The notes: generated from the letters alone by a model not told the origin. A stretch of DNA of 52,691 nucleotides from an uncultured Peptococcaceae bacterium (GCA_902462325.1 CABQBF010000003.1:1-52691); one strand, 5' to 3'. Positions 31,659 through 39,626 are shown, counted from the stretch's first letter. Made by a program: numbers and translations.

Positions 31659-31700
31659 ACTATCCACTCCTCTAAATTTCCAATTCGAATTGTTATATCT

Positions 31701-31731
31701 AGTGTAATGTCTGACCTTAGGGCAGAGTCAA
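31701..31731 (-). promoter_or_regulatory. MerR-type promoter with 19-bp spacer
   Basis: On the minus strand TTGACT (31726-31731) and TACACT (31701-31706) are separated by 19 bp that contain the near-perfect dyad CTGCCCT-A-AGGTCAG. Overlong spacers with a central dyad are the hallmark of MerR-activated promoters. Confidence 0.7.
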
Positions 31732-31756
31732 GAAGTTTTTGAAAAATTTTTTGTCG

Positions 31757-31775
31757 AATTATTTTCCGGGAAATA
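31757..31775. promoter_or_regulatory. palindromic motif shared with 10931-10949
   Basis: AATTATTTTCCGGGAAATA, identical 19-bp copy, about 100 bp upstream of the MerR ATG. With one more base it forms ATTATTT-TCCGGG-AAATAAT. Confidence 0.35.
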
Positions 31776-31820
31776 ATCGTCGCAATAGAATTGCTGTCGA
31801 GCCATTTTATTTTTCTGAAG

Positions 31821-31856
31821 GCGGGAAATTTTTTTGACGAAAAAAATATTTCCCGC
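31821..31856 (-). terminator. hairpin behind the two-component operon
   Basis: GCGGGAAA / TTTCCCGC arms with an A/T-rich middle that also pairs (A7/T7). It lies 35 bp past the last gene of the minus-strand operon. Confidence 0.5.
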
Positions 31857-31890
31857 GCAATAATTTGGCAGGAAATAAAATCGTTCTTAT

Positions 31891-32304
31891 TTATTTTTGC
31901 AAAAGCTCGTCGGTAATCGCCAGCACTTTTTCGGCCATTCTCTTGCGCATATATTTGGTGAGGATACTATTCAAGGGCACAGCCGCTATCATCAGCAACA
32001 AGCCAACCAATCCAATAAAAATGCCCGGCACAAAATAAATTTCCCAGCTCTCAATGGTGACGCAGCACAGCCCGACGCCAAACAACACTGTGCCTATTAA
32101 GCCCACAACGATTGCCGCAATAATTCCGGGCAAATTGGTTTGCCGATCCAACTTGCGCAACTGCTCCATTTTATCCTCCACCGGCGGCAGATATTTTTGC
32201 CGGATGGCCAGTATTTCCTCTTGCTGACGGGCTGAATAGGTGTATGAAAACTTTTCTTTTTGTTCCTCGGTTAAATTTTCAACGCTCTTTTGATTTTCGT
32301 TCAC
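31891..32304 (-). CDS. two-helix membrane protein of a two-component operon
   Basis: 137 residues from GTG 32304, which overlaps the stop of the gene upstream (ATGTGA). A charged N-terminal cytoplasmic region of about 65 residues (ENQKSVENLTEEQKEKFSYT, then a Gln/Glu-rich helix) precedes two membrane segments (GIIAAIVVGLIGTVLFGVGL and IFIGLVGLLLMIAAVPLNSI). It is the last gene of a tightly overlapping four-gene operon (regulator, kinase, two membrane proteins). It probably belongs to the response output or sensing apparatus, but I do not recognise the family. Confidence 0.6.
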   Translation of the reverse strand: MNENQKSVENLTEEQKEKFSYTYSARQQEEILAIRQKYLPPVEDKMEQLRKLDRQTNLPGIIAAIVVGLIGTVLFGVGLCCVTIESWEIYFVPGIFIGLVGLLLMIAAVPLNSILTKYMRKRMAEKVLAITDELLQK

Positions 32305-33011
32305 ATGCTTCCCCACTTTTTATTATTTACGGCAGGCTCTGTGCCTTGTTGTACTGCAATTTTTTGCAGCTGCCGGTTGCCATGTACAATCATATACAAA
32401 GCCATGCCAAATAGAAACACACACACTGCGCTGCCGGTCCAAAAACTCATCGTGCGCCGCAAAGACAGCGTTCCCCCGAACGATTGAAACATGGCTGCCT
32501 GCAACGAAAGCATAGAAACCATCGCCGTAGCAAAGCTTATCATTTTTGCTGCCGATAAAACAGGATTGTACAACTTCCTGCATTTGATCATATTTTTTAT
32601 GGCATTTCCAAAAGCATAAAAGGCATACAGCGCCACTACATAGATGAGATAGCCCGGATATTGGCGGCCATCGTGTCCATTTATCATCTGCCAGACAACG
32701 ATAGTCATAGCCAAACTCATCAGCAGCAACAAACCGCCGCAAAAACGATATTTCTGCAAACCACTCTGCAAATTATCGCTGCCTAAATGCTGCAATAATA
32801 AAAATTTGGTCAGACTCAATATAAAATAATACAGGCCCAGCGCATAAAAGGAAATCGCATAAACCACATAGGCCAGCAGCGTATCTTCTTTCTGGGCAGT
32901 AAAAATATATACCAGGGCTGCTGCGGAAAGCAGGGATAACAAAATCACCCACAGCCAGCCGGGATACAGACAGCGCCATAAAAAAACCTGCCAACGCTTT
33001 TTTTCGCTCAT
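32301..33011 (-). CDS. polytopic membrane protein of a two-component operon
   Basis: 236 residues with about six hydrophobic segments (WLWVILLSLLSAAALVYIFT, YVVYAISFYALGLYYFILSL, GGLLLLMSLAMTIVVWQMIN and others) and a short basic C-terminus. The start ATG overlaps the kinase stop (ATGA at 33008-33011). No transport signature was recognised. Its place after a kinase suggests a co-sensor or the effector of the system, an inference from context alone. Confidence 0.65.
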   Translation of the reverse strand: MSEKKRWQVFLWRCLYPGWLWVILLSLLSAAALVYIFTAQKEDTLLAYVVYAISFYALGLYYFILSLTKFLLLQHLGSDNLQSGLQKYRFCGGLLLLMSLAMTIVVWQMINGHDGRQYPGYLIYVVALYAFYAFGNAIKNMIKCRKLYNPVLSAAKMISFATAMVSMLSLQAAMFQSFGGTLSLRRTMSFWTGSAVCVFLFGMALYMIVHGNRQLQKIAVQQGTEPAVNNKKWGSM

Positions 33012-34066
33012 TTTGGCAACCGCACGGTAAAGGTGCTGCCTACACCGACAGCACTTTCTACCGATATTTCCCCGCCAATAATATTTACAATACGTTTCAC
33101 CAGCGCCAAACCCAAGCCATTGCCCTGCGTGGCATGGGAGCTGTCGCCCTGATAAAATTTTTCAAATATATGCTGTCCCACTTCGGCGCTGATGCCGCAG
33201 CCAGTATCTGCGATACTGACCACCGCCCATCGGCCGGTTTCTGTTACAGTTACGGCAATGGCGCCGCCGTCATCGGTAAATTTAATGGCGTTGGAGAGCA
33301 AATTATTCCACACCAGCGTCAACAATTCGGCGTCAGCTTCCACCTGCACATCATCAATGGCAATTTCCAACTGCAAATTTTTTTTCTCCCACGAATCCTC
33401 CAAGGCTAACACACATTCCCGCAGTTGTTCTCCCAAATTGTACTGCGTTACATCGGGAAAAATATTTTGATTTTCCAGCTTATTCAACCGCAAAATATTA
33501 GTAATCAATTCAGAAAGTCGTCGCGAAGCATCGGCAATGGCGCGAGTGTACTCAACTCGCTGCGCTTCTGTGAGATTGGGCGCCTGCAGCATGGTGGCGT
33601 AGTTTTGCATCACAGCCAGCGGCGTTTTTAATTCATGGGATACGCTGGCAATAAAATCGGTGCGCAAGGTTTCAATGCTGGACAATTCTTCTGCCATTTT
33701 ATTAAAATCGGCAATGATAACGTCAAATTCATTCATAAGCTCCAAACCGTGCAGCGGCTGGATACGCGCAGAAAAATCGCCCTGGGTGAGCCGCTGCGTG
33801 GCTTGCAAAATTCGTTCCATGGGACGTTCCACCATATAGATATGCCGCACACTGTCACAAAGCGTAAATAACAGACTGAGAAACATCACATTACAAAACG
33901 TAATCACGGCGCTACTACGCATATCGGTGATGGTGATGCCTAATGTATGCAAAAATAACAGAAAGCTACTGGTCACCACAAAAGAAATCAGCAGAAAAAA
34001 AATCACATAGCGCCGCGCTAAAAATAAGCTGCGATGGACTTTTTTACTGGCGCTGTCTGCTCTCAT
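33008..34066 (-). CDS. sensor histidine kinase
   Basis: 352 residues. Two membrane segments (about 19-40 and 52-73) with only a short outer loop, then HAMP-like RPMERILQATQRLTQGDFSA. The phosphoacceptor histidine is His144 in SVSHELKTPLAVMQNYATML. The ATPase domain has the N-box (LVWNNLLSNAIKF), G1 (VSIADTGCGIS), F/G2 (EKFYQGDSSHATQGNGLGLA). The small external loop suggests sensing within or near the membrane, as in bacitracin/envelope-stress kinases. It is the second gene of the operon and overlaps its regulator by 4 bp. Confidence 0.93.
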   Translation of the reverse strand: MRADSASKKVHRSLFLARRYVIFFLLISFVVTSSFLLFLHTLGITITDMRSSAVITFCNVMFLSLLFTLCDSVRHIYMVERPMERILQATQRLTQGDFSARIQPLHGLELMNEFDVIIADFNKMAEELSSIETLRTDFIASVSHELKTPLAVMQNYATMLQAPNLTEAQRVEYTRAIADASRRLSELITNILRLNKLENQNIFPDVTQYNLGEQLRECVLALEDSWEKKNLQLEIAIDDVQVEADAELLTLVWNNLLSNAIKFTDDGGAIAVTVTETGRWAVVSIADTGCGISAEVGQHIFEKFYQGDSSHATQGNGLGLALVKRIVNIIGGEISVESAVGVGSTFTVRLPK

Positions 34067-34734
34067 TTCAACACCGCCTTATAGCCCAAACCATGCACCG
34101 TTACGATTTCAAAATCATCACAAGCCGACAATTTATCCCGCAGCTTGGTGATATACACGTCCACCACCCGCGGCCCCGAAGGGCTGTCGGTCTCCCAAAA
34201 TTCATCCATCAATTGGGCGCGGGTAAAGGTTTTGCGCGGATAGGACAGCAGCTTATAAAGCAAATTGAATTCCCGCACTGTCAGCGCAATTTCCGCACCG
34301 TTCAAATAGGCGGTGTGTTCTTCGGCGTCCAGCGTCAACGCGCCCACCGTCAATTTTTTGCTGCTGGCTATTTTAGAGCGCCGCAGCAATGCGCTGATAC
34401 GCAGCACCAATTCGTCCAAATCCACCGGTTTCACCATATAATCGTCGATACCGGCGCGAAAACCCCGCTGTTTGGCCGATAAATCATCCCGTGCGGTCAT
34501 AAATAAAATAGGAATTTCCGCATTCAGCTCCCGCACTGTCTGGGCAAATTCAAACCCATCCACACCGGGCATCATAATATCTGAAATAATAAAATCGAAG
34601 GCGCTGCCATACATGGCGTCGTATGCTCCCATAGCGCTCAGACAGCCTGTGACCTCATAGCCCTGCTGCGCCAAAAAAGAACACACCACCTTATTCAGCT
34701 CCTTATCGTCCTCTACAACCAAAATACGAACCAT
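34063..34734 (-). CDS. response regulator, OmpR/PhoB family
   Basis: 223 residues. Receiver domain with the acidic pocket VVEDDKE and the phosphorylation site Asp52 (FIISDIMMPGVDGF), switch residues in ILFMTARDD and the conserved lysine in DDYMVKPVDLDEL. The C-terminal winged helix has LTVREFNLLYKLLSYPRKTF, then TRAQLMDEFWETDSPSGPRV and VDVYITKLRDKL, the OmpR-type DNA-binding domain. First gene of a four-gene operon (regulator, kinase, two membrane proteins), GAGGGGGGG precedes the ATG. No operator repeats were identified in the short upstream gap. Confidence 0.95.
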   Translation of the reverse strand: MVRILVVEDDKELNKVVCSFLAQQGYEVTGCLSAMGAYDAMYGSAFDFIISDIMMPGVDGFEFAQTVRELNAEIPILFMTARDDLSAKQRGFRAGIDDYMVKPVDLDELVLRISALLRRSKIASSKKLTVGALTLDAEEHTAYLNGAEIALTVREFNLLYKLLSYPRKTFTRAQLMDEFWETDSPSGPRVVDVYITKLRDKLSACDDFEIVTVHGLGYKAVLK

Positions 34735-34810
34735 AGCTGCACCCCCCCTCTGTAATTTTTTATTATACCACCTAATTGTTAAAGTTTTGTTTACATTTTA
34801 AAAGCAAGCA

Positions 34811-34845
34811 AAAATCCCTGCCTGTGCAATGGCAGAGATTTTTAT
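34811..34845 (-). terminator. terminator of the repeat-peptide gene
   Basis: AAAAATC(C/T)CTGCC ... GGCAGAGATTTTT stem with T-run on the minus strand, between the repeat-peptide gene and the response regulator. Confidence 0.7.
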
Positions 34846-34856
34846 ATACAACTGCT

Positions 34857-35030
34857 GTGGATAGAGAACACAGCGGTTATCTTCCATCATATCAATTGTG
34901 GATTATTCCGCTTTTTTATCCACAGTTTGGTTGGTTTCTGCTTTTTCCAAAAAGGTATCCACAAACTTATCCTCAATTTTCTGATAACTATCCACAACTG
35001 TGCTTTCAATTTTTTCGTAAGTATCCACAA
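34857..35030. other. cluster of DnaA-box-like 9-mers overlapping the repeat-peptide gene
   Basis: One perfect TTATCCACA at 34917-34925 and five single-mismatch copies at 34857, 34898 (both reverse) and 34956, 34989, 35022. The last three and the perfect copy lie in coding DNA, where they encode the recurring Val-Asp pairs, so protein repeats may explain them. Confidence 0.4.
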
Positions 35031-35118
35031 CACCGTTGCGAATTTTTTCATAGGTACCTGTTACCAGCTTCTCCACACTTTTTGGTGTTTTTAATTGATA
35101 GTCGGTCATATTCTTCAT
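34903..35118 (-). CDS. small amphipathic repeat protein
   Basis: 71 residues; GGAG close to ATG 35118, ATG 35109 also in frame. The centre repeats YEKI-x-x-x-VVD-x units (GTYEKIRNGVVDTYEKIEST, then VVDSYQKIEDKFVDTFLEK), a pattern of small helical proteins common in clostridia that alternate Tyr/Lys-Ile with Val-Val/Phe-Val-Asp. It is highly charged with no membrane segment. No function is established. A single-pass 30-residue peptide gene lies immediately upstream on the same strand and a terminator follows. Confidence 0.75.
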   Translation of the reverse strand: MKNMTDYQLKTPKSVEKLVTGTYEKIRNGVVDTYEKIESTVVDSYQKIEDKFVDTFLEKAETNQTVDKKAE

Positions 35119-35137
35119 ACTCCATCCTTAAAAATTT

Positions 35138-35230
35138 TTATCGTATGCCTTTCAAAATAGGAATGAGACACAGCAACAGCACAATCTCTACTACGCTGAA
35201 CAACAACGACACAAAATTTTTCTTTTCCAT
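35138..35230 (-). CDS. 30-residue single-pass membrane peptide
   Basis: Minus strand ATG 35230 has AGGAGG 12 nt upstream. The product starts MEKKNFVSLLFSVVEIVLLL and ends CLIPILKGIR, then TAA (35138-35140). It has a lysine-rich start, one hydrophobic helix (about 6-25) and a basic end. It lies 20 bp upstream of the amphipathic repeat-protein gene, in the same direction, so the two are probably co-transcribed. Too short for routine gene finding; function unknown. Confidence 0.5.
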   Translation of the reverse strand: MEKKNFVSLLFSVVEIVLLLCLIPILKGIR

Positions 35231-35361
35231 AATTTCTGCAAACCTCCTGTCATTTCGGGCGTTTCATCCACCCGATGTCCGTATCTTACGCCGCCGATAT
35301 TTGCAAATTGATAATAAACTATTTCCGAAATGTTAATCTTAAAAAATTACGATAAATCAAA

Positions 35362-35415
35362 GAAACGAGCCTGCCGTAGCAGTATCGCAACCAATACTGC
35401 CACGGCAGGCTCGTT
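35362..35415. terminator. long terminator hairpin
   Basis: AAACGAGCCTGCCGT / ACGGCAGGCTCGTTT with additional pairing of (A)GCAGTAT inside, behind the EmrE-like transporter gene (minus strand). Confidence 0.8.
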
Positions 35416-35433
35416 TTGCCAAAAAATATCGTA

Positions 35434-36330
35434 CTAATTTGTTTGGCTCGCCAAGCTGTTGCCGACCATGCCCGCGATGACGATAAAAATGCCGCACAGG
35501 CCCAATATATCGGGCACGCTGTCGCCTAAAAATAAAATGCCGCCCAGCAAGGTGAACAACACCTCGCCCGATTGGGTTGCTTCGATAACGGCCAACTGCC
35601 GCGGATTTTCCTTTACCAAATCGGTCGCCTTAAAGAACAAAATTGTGGCAATCACGCCGGAGAACAGCGCCACCGCCAACGACTGCACCACCTGCCCGCC
35701 GGAAGGCAAACCTGCGCGGCAAAAAGCCACTGCGGAACAAATCAGCCAAAAGGGCATGCTGCACAGCGTCATGCCAAAAACCCGCTGTAAGGTGGTTAAA
35801 TCAGACAAAATCATCATCTTGCGGTTGCCCAACGGATAAGAAAAGGCTGCAACTAAAATCAGCACCAACGGCATAAAAATATTTTCCACAGCACCAGCGC
35901 GAATATTGGGCACCTGCAGCAAAAAGATGCCGCTCAGCACCAAACAGGACATCAGAAAATTTTTCACCGGTACAGCGCGGCCGAACAGGGGTGTCAGTAA
36001 CACGCCTGCCACAATGGTCAGTTGCCAAGTAGCCGCCACAAACCAGGACTCCCCGTAGATAGAAGCCATGGTAAGCGGCATATAGAACAAGCCGAAGCCG
36101 ACGGTACTCCACAAAATCCAGCGCTTAGGCTTGCGCAAAATCTCTGTCTGAATGTGGGACCAAGCATGTTCGCGCCACACCAACACTGCCAGCATGGGCA
36201 GCATAAACAAATAACGCAGACAGGCGCTCCACAGCCAATAGCCGCCGCCCAAATTCATGCTGCGATTTAAAATAAAGGTAAAGGCGAAGAAAAAGGACGC
36301 CAAAATGCCATAGCCAAGTGCTTTTTTCAT
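35434..36330 (-). CDS. EamA/DMT transporter, multidrug resistance efflux type
   Basis: 298 residues with ten hydrophobic segments. Opens MKKALGYGILASFFFAFTFI with LNRSMNLGGGYWLWSACLRY, the pattern of the PF13536-type multidrug resistance efflux transporters of Firmicutes, then WFVAATWQLTIVAGVLLTPL and, near the C-terminus, VLFTLLGGILFLGDSVPDIL. Distinct from the RarD-type DMT gene at 14471. The substrate is unknown. It stands alone, with a long terminator behind it. Confidence 0.85.
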   Translation of the reverse strand: MKKALGYGILASFFFAFTFILNRSMNLGGGYWLWSACLRYLFMLPMLAVLVWREHAWSHIQTEILRKPKRWILWSTVGFGLFYMPLTMASIYGESWFVAATWQLTIVAGVLLTPLFGRAVPVKNFLMSCLVLSGIFLLQVPNIRAGAVENIFMPLVLILVAAFSYPLGNRKMMILSDLTTLQRVFGMTLCSMPFWLICSAVAFCRAGLPSGGQVVQSLAVALFSGVIATILFFKATDLVKENPRQLAVIEATQSGEVLFTLLGGILFLGDSVPDILGLCGIFIVIAGMVGNSLASQTN

Positions 36331-36422
36331 GTTGTTATCGCTCCTGTTGTCTCATTGTTTCCTGTACTTATATAGTGTAGCATGTTCTGCCGTTTTGTTG
36401 GTGTAAGCATTCTTAATCATAA

Positions 36423-36944
36423 CTATCCATTGACCATTTGGGTCTCCTGCCCATAGGCTTCCGCCATTTCCGGCTCGATAATCACAGTGGTTCCCTCTAG
36501 CCGGGTCTTATTGAAAAATTCTTCAAAAAAAGCCAGCGGAACAAAGGTATGCCCTTCATCAATCACGATTTCTTCTGCCGCTTCCATTTGCCGGCTCAGA
36601 TTAATAATCGTCAGTTTTCCTTCAAAAACAATCGTTTTCGTTCCCTGCCGCAGCACTGCTTTTTGCGTATAGGCGTCCTCCACTGTGACCTTGCCGGTTT
36701 CTGCACACCAAGCAACAGAATAGCCGAGCGCCTCTGCAATCGGGCGAAGCGGAACCATCAGCGTTTTCTTTTCGTAATAAGGCATACAAGATAAGTCGCC
36801 AAGCGCTTCCTGTTCTGTGCCAACCAAGATTTCAAAAGTGTCCGTTTCTTGCCAATAAACCGGTTCTGCCGCCCAAGCGGAAGCGGTGATTGTCAGAAAA
36901 AGAACGCTTGCCGTCAAACAAAAACGCCATAAAAATTTTTTCAT
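36423..36944 (-). CDS. secreted protein with copper-amine-oxidase N-terminal-like domain
   Basis: 173 residues from ATG 36944 with GGGG upstream. A signal peptide (KKFLWRFCLTASVLFLTITA, cleavage likely after ASAWA) leads to a mature protein of about 150 residues. MVPLRPIAEALGYSVAWCAE and FVPLAFFEEFFN are the two halves of the copper amine oxidase N-terminal (Cu_amine_oxidN1) fold, as used by many Firmicute cell-surface proteins. No catalytic domain follows. A wall or envelope accessory role is likely. No operon partner. Confidence 0.8.
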   Translation of the reverse strand: MKKFLWRFCLTASVLFLTITASAWAAEPVYWQETDTFEILVGTEQEALGDLSCMPYYEKKTLMVPLRPIAEALGYSVAWCAETGKVTVEDAYTQKAVLRQGTKTIVFEGKLTIINLSRQMEAAEEIVIDEGHTFVPLAFFEEFFNKTRLEGTTVIIEPEMAEAYGQETQMVNG

Positions 36945-37134
36945 ATCCGCACCCCATTTCCTTGTAAAAAGCATTGATTTCTTTGTAGACGAAAAGATAC
37001 CGCAGCCGGTTCCCTAAAAACTACCAAAAGACAAGTCTTTTCTGCGCCTTATTAATTTTTTAACGCTGCCATTCTGCATATCGGCAATTTCCTTGTTGTT
37101 TCCCCATACTATTTGTGATAGAATGATAGCGTTG

Positions 37135-37157
37135 GCTGTGCGAAAACAGCTTTTTTT
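37135..37157 (+). promoter_or_regulatory. possible attenuator in the brnQ leader
   Basis: GCTGT-GCGAAA-ACAGC followed by seven T, a short intrinsic-terminator structure 38 bp before the brnQ ATG. A TTGTTT (37096) / TAGAAT (37119) promoter with 17-bp spacing precedes it. Confidence 0.45.
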
Positions 37158-37194
37158 CGTAGTTCTGTAATAATACAGTATACAGGAGGAAGTC

Positions 37195-38520
37195 ATGAAA
37201 GAAAAATTGTCCTTTTCCCAACTGCTGTCATTGTCTCTGATGCTCTTTGCGCTGTTCTTTGGTGCTGGAAATATGATTTTCCCACCGGCCATGGGACAAG
37301 CTGCCGGCACAAACGTCTGGGCCGCGCTGGCTGGCTATATCACCACCGACGTCGGACTGCCGCTTATCACCATTGCCGCCGTTGTGTTCGCCGGACGTTC
37401 TCTGCTGAAATTATTGGGCAAAGCAGGCTCGCGATTCGCCGCTTTCTTTGCCGCATTGATTTATTTATTAATCGGCCCCTTGTTCGCCATTCCCCGCACA
37501 GGCAGCGTATCCTTTGAACTGGCGCTGCTGCCCTTTTTGGGAGAAGGCGCCAACACAACGCTGTTTTCCCTTTTATTTACGGCAATCTTTTTTGCGTTGA
37601 CCTATTTTTTATCGGCCAATCCGCAAAAAATTGTCTATATCGTGGGAAAAATTTTAACGCCGATTTTACTGCTGTCCATTTTCATCATCGGGCTAAGCGC
37701 AATCGTCCATCCCATCAGCCCGCTGAGCGCGCCGGCAGGCGATTACAGCGCTATTCCCTTCTTCAAAGGATTAATCGAAGGCTATCAGGCGCTGGACGCT
37801 TTGGCCGCCGGTGTTTTCGCGTTAATTGTCATTGAAAATGTAGAAGGCATGGGCATCCAAAAAGAAGGCAACATCGTAAAATATACGCTGTTAGCCGGCT
37901 TATTGGCCGCTATCGGTTTGGCGGTGGTATACGGCATTTTAGCTTACGTGGGCGCTACCTCCAGCGCGCTAGGTGAATTTTCCAACGGCGGCCAGCTCTT
38001 ATCGGCGGTGGCCAATTACATGTTTGGCACAGTGGGGATGCTAATTTTAGGCGTTGCGGTGCTGTTCGCCTGTTTAACAACCGCTATCGGTTTAACCACC
38101 TCGTTCGGCGATTATTTCAGCAGCGCTTATGTAAAACTGGAATACAATCAAGTGATTATCGCCGTTTGCGTGTTCAGCTTTTTCATCAGCAATATTGGCC
38201 TGACCCAATTAATCAGCATCACATTGCCCATTTTGCTGATGGTTTACCCCATATTGATGGCGTTGGTGGCCGCCTCCTTTTTAGACAAATGGCTGCAAGG
38301 CCGTCAAGCCATTTATATCGGCGTTTTAGTCGGCACCGCGCTCATCAGCATTCCCAACGGCTTAGAAGCGTTGGCCGCCAATTACGGCCTGTCGCTGGGT
38401 ATCCTTAGCCAATGGCTGCAGCTGGTGCCCCTGTACGATCTCAGCCTGGGCTGGATTGTTCCCGCTATCCTGGGCGGCTTCATCGGCGCACTGGTACACG
38501 CCATATCAAAGAAACGGTAA
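37195..38520 (+). CDS. brnQ: branched-chain amino acid:cation symporter BrnQ
   Basis: 441 residues, about 12 hydrophobic segments; AGGAGG precedes ATG 37195. The N-terminal MLFALFFGAGNMIFPPAMGQ and GYITTDVGLPLITI motifs are diagnostic of the LIVCS (BrnQ) family, which takes up leucine, isoleucine and valine with Na+ or H+. ANPQKIVYIVGKILTPILLL and the VIENVEGMGI loop also match. It has a leader with a terminator-like stem, so attenuation is possible. parS site 13 with eight T follows the stop and should end the transcript. Confidence 0.93.
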   Translation: MKEKLSFSQLLSLSLMLFALFFGAGNMIFPPAMGQAAGTNVWAALAGYITTDVGLPLITIAAVVFAGRSLLKLLGKAGSRFAAFFAALIYLLIGPLFAIPRTGSVSFELALLPFLGEGANTTLFSLLFTAIFFALTYFLSANPQKIVYIVGKILTPILLLSIFIIGLSAIVHPISPLSAPAGDYSAIPFFKGLIEGYQALDALAAGVFALIVIENVEGMGIQKEGNIVKYTLLAGLLAAIGLAVVYGILAYVGATSSALGEFSNGGQLLSAVANYMFGTVGMLILGVAVLFACLTTAIGLTTSFGDYFSSAYVKLEYNQVIIAVCVFSFFISNIGLTQLISITLPILLMVYPILMALVAASFLDKWLQGRQAIYIGVLVGTALISIPNGLEALAANYGLSLGILSQWLQLVPLYDLSLGWIVPAILGGFIGALVHAISKKR

Positions 38521-38528
38521 GAACATAA

Positions 38529-38570
38529 ATTGCAAATGTTTCACGTGAAACATTTGCAATTTTTTTTGCG
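38529..38570 (+). other. parS site 13 (core 38537-38552) in terminator-like palindrome
   Basis: Perfect TGTTTCACGTGAAACA with both ATTGCAAA arms and eight T behind it, 10 bp past the brnQ stop. It is the clearest case of parS serving also as an intrinsic terminator. Confidence 0.9.
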
Positions 38571-38635
38571 CCTTTTTTCCCTTGGTGCTGCTAAAAGTCT
38601 GTGTCGCTGAAAGACATTTTTCGAAATACTTCCTC

Positions 38636-38691
38636 AAAATAGCAAAACGGCAGCTATCTGATATCGGCAACTGCCTGATAAACTGGAAGTT
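38636..38691. repeat. 56-bp direct repeat, left copy
   Basis: Nearly identical (about 93%) to 39627-39682, in the same orientation. The pair flanks the LprI-like gene. It ends with an AACTTCC(A/G)GTTTATC block on the minus strand. Confidence 0.75.
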
Positions 38692-38733
38692 TTCTGGCCA
38701 ATCTCCCGTTTCACGTTTTTCGCTATGTGCCGT

Positions 38734-39600
38734 TCACATTCCCTCTACGTACTCGGCCAATTCATATACCCTTGCTTTCGTCAATTCTGCCGCTTTCATT
38801 GCTTCCAGCAACGGCTGCAGGCTTCCGCCCCCATTCTCCAGATCGACGGCCTGCACCTCCGCGTCCTTAGATGCAATCCACTCCCGTTCCTCTTTCCGCA
38901 AAACTTCTATGTCCGCTTCGTTCAGATTCGCTTCCAGCAGTCTCCACACAGCGTTCAGGGTATCGTCCCACAACTGGTACATCTCTTTGGCGGTTTCATT
39001 CATCTCCGTCTGCGTAACGGCTTCCTCCTGCATTTTCTCTATTTCTTTCTCCACTTCTTTTTCCCGCTCCTCGGCATAGGAAATCTCCATGGCGATTTTC
39101 TCGGAAAGGCTCTGTTGGGAGGAATCTTCCTCCGTCTGCTCTGAATTCTCCCCCGGTGCACCGTCAGGGAAGGAATAGACATCCCCGGCTAGAACTTCAG
39201 CCGCATCCGTGATAATCATCACTTCCGCCTTGCTGCCAGTGACGAAGATGTCCGCCAGCACATAGGGGTCTTCGCTGGTAAAACGGAGCGTATTCCCTTC
39301 CCAGACTGCTGTACCCTCCAATTGGGTGGTGCGGTAAACGCTGATTTCTACTGCATAGGTTCCATCCGCCTGTAAAGCAAGGGTCAGCCGGCTATAGGTG
39401 TCAACTGTGCCCTGTTTATCGGTATAGATACCGGAGACATCCTCCTTCTCTGCCTGCTTCATGTCCTCCATCTGTTCTGGATTTGACGTGCTTCCGTCGG
39501 GCTGATTTGTCTTGACAGACAGGAATTTCCCACTATCCCCCGCACCGCAGCCGGACAGCAGAAAAGCGCTCAGCAACAGCGCCAATAATATTTTTTTCAT
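38734..39600 (-). CDS. lipoprotein with C-terminal LprI-like (DUF1311) domain
   Basis: 288 residues; AGGAGG precedes ATG 39600. Signal peptide MKKILLALLLSAFLLSGCG has a lipobox (LSGC), so the protein is lipid-anchored. An N-terminal strand-rich region (SGIYTDKQGTVDTYSRLTLA) is joined by an acidic Glu/Gln-rich helix (KIAMEISYAEEREKEVEKEI) to a C-terminal helical domain with MYQLWDDTLNAVWRLLEANL and LRKEEREWIASKDAEVQ, the LprI pattern of lysozyme-inhibitor-like proteins. Flanked on both sides by 56-bp direct repeats, so it may have moved as a unit. A lysozyme-inhibitor role is inference from the family. Confidence 0.72.
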   Translation of the reverse strand: MKKILLALLLSAFLLSGCGAGDSGKFLSVKTNQPDGSTSNPEQMEDMKQAEKEDVSGIYTDKQGTVDTYSRLTLALQADGTYAVEISVYRTTQLEGTAVWEGNTLRFTSEDPYVLADIFVTGSKAEVMIITDAAEVLAGDVYSFPDGAPGENSEQTEEDSSQQSLSEKIAMEISYAEEREKEVEKEIEKMQEEAVTQTEMNETAKEMYQLWDDTLNAVWRLLEANLNEADIEVLRKEEREWIASKDAEVQAVDLENGGGSLQPLLEAMKAAELTKARVYELAEYVEGM

Positions 39601-39626
39601 GGAAATACCTCCTAAATACGTTACAT

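Noticed and set aside
38709..38724. CGTTTCACGTTTTTCG as a parS
   Set aside because: Half site only, with several mismatches in the right arm.
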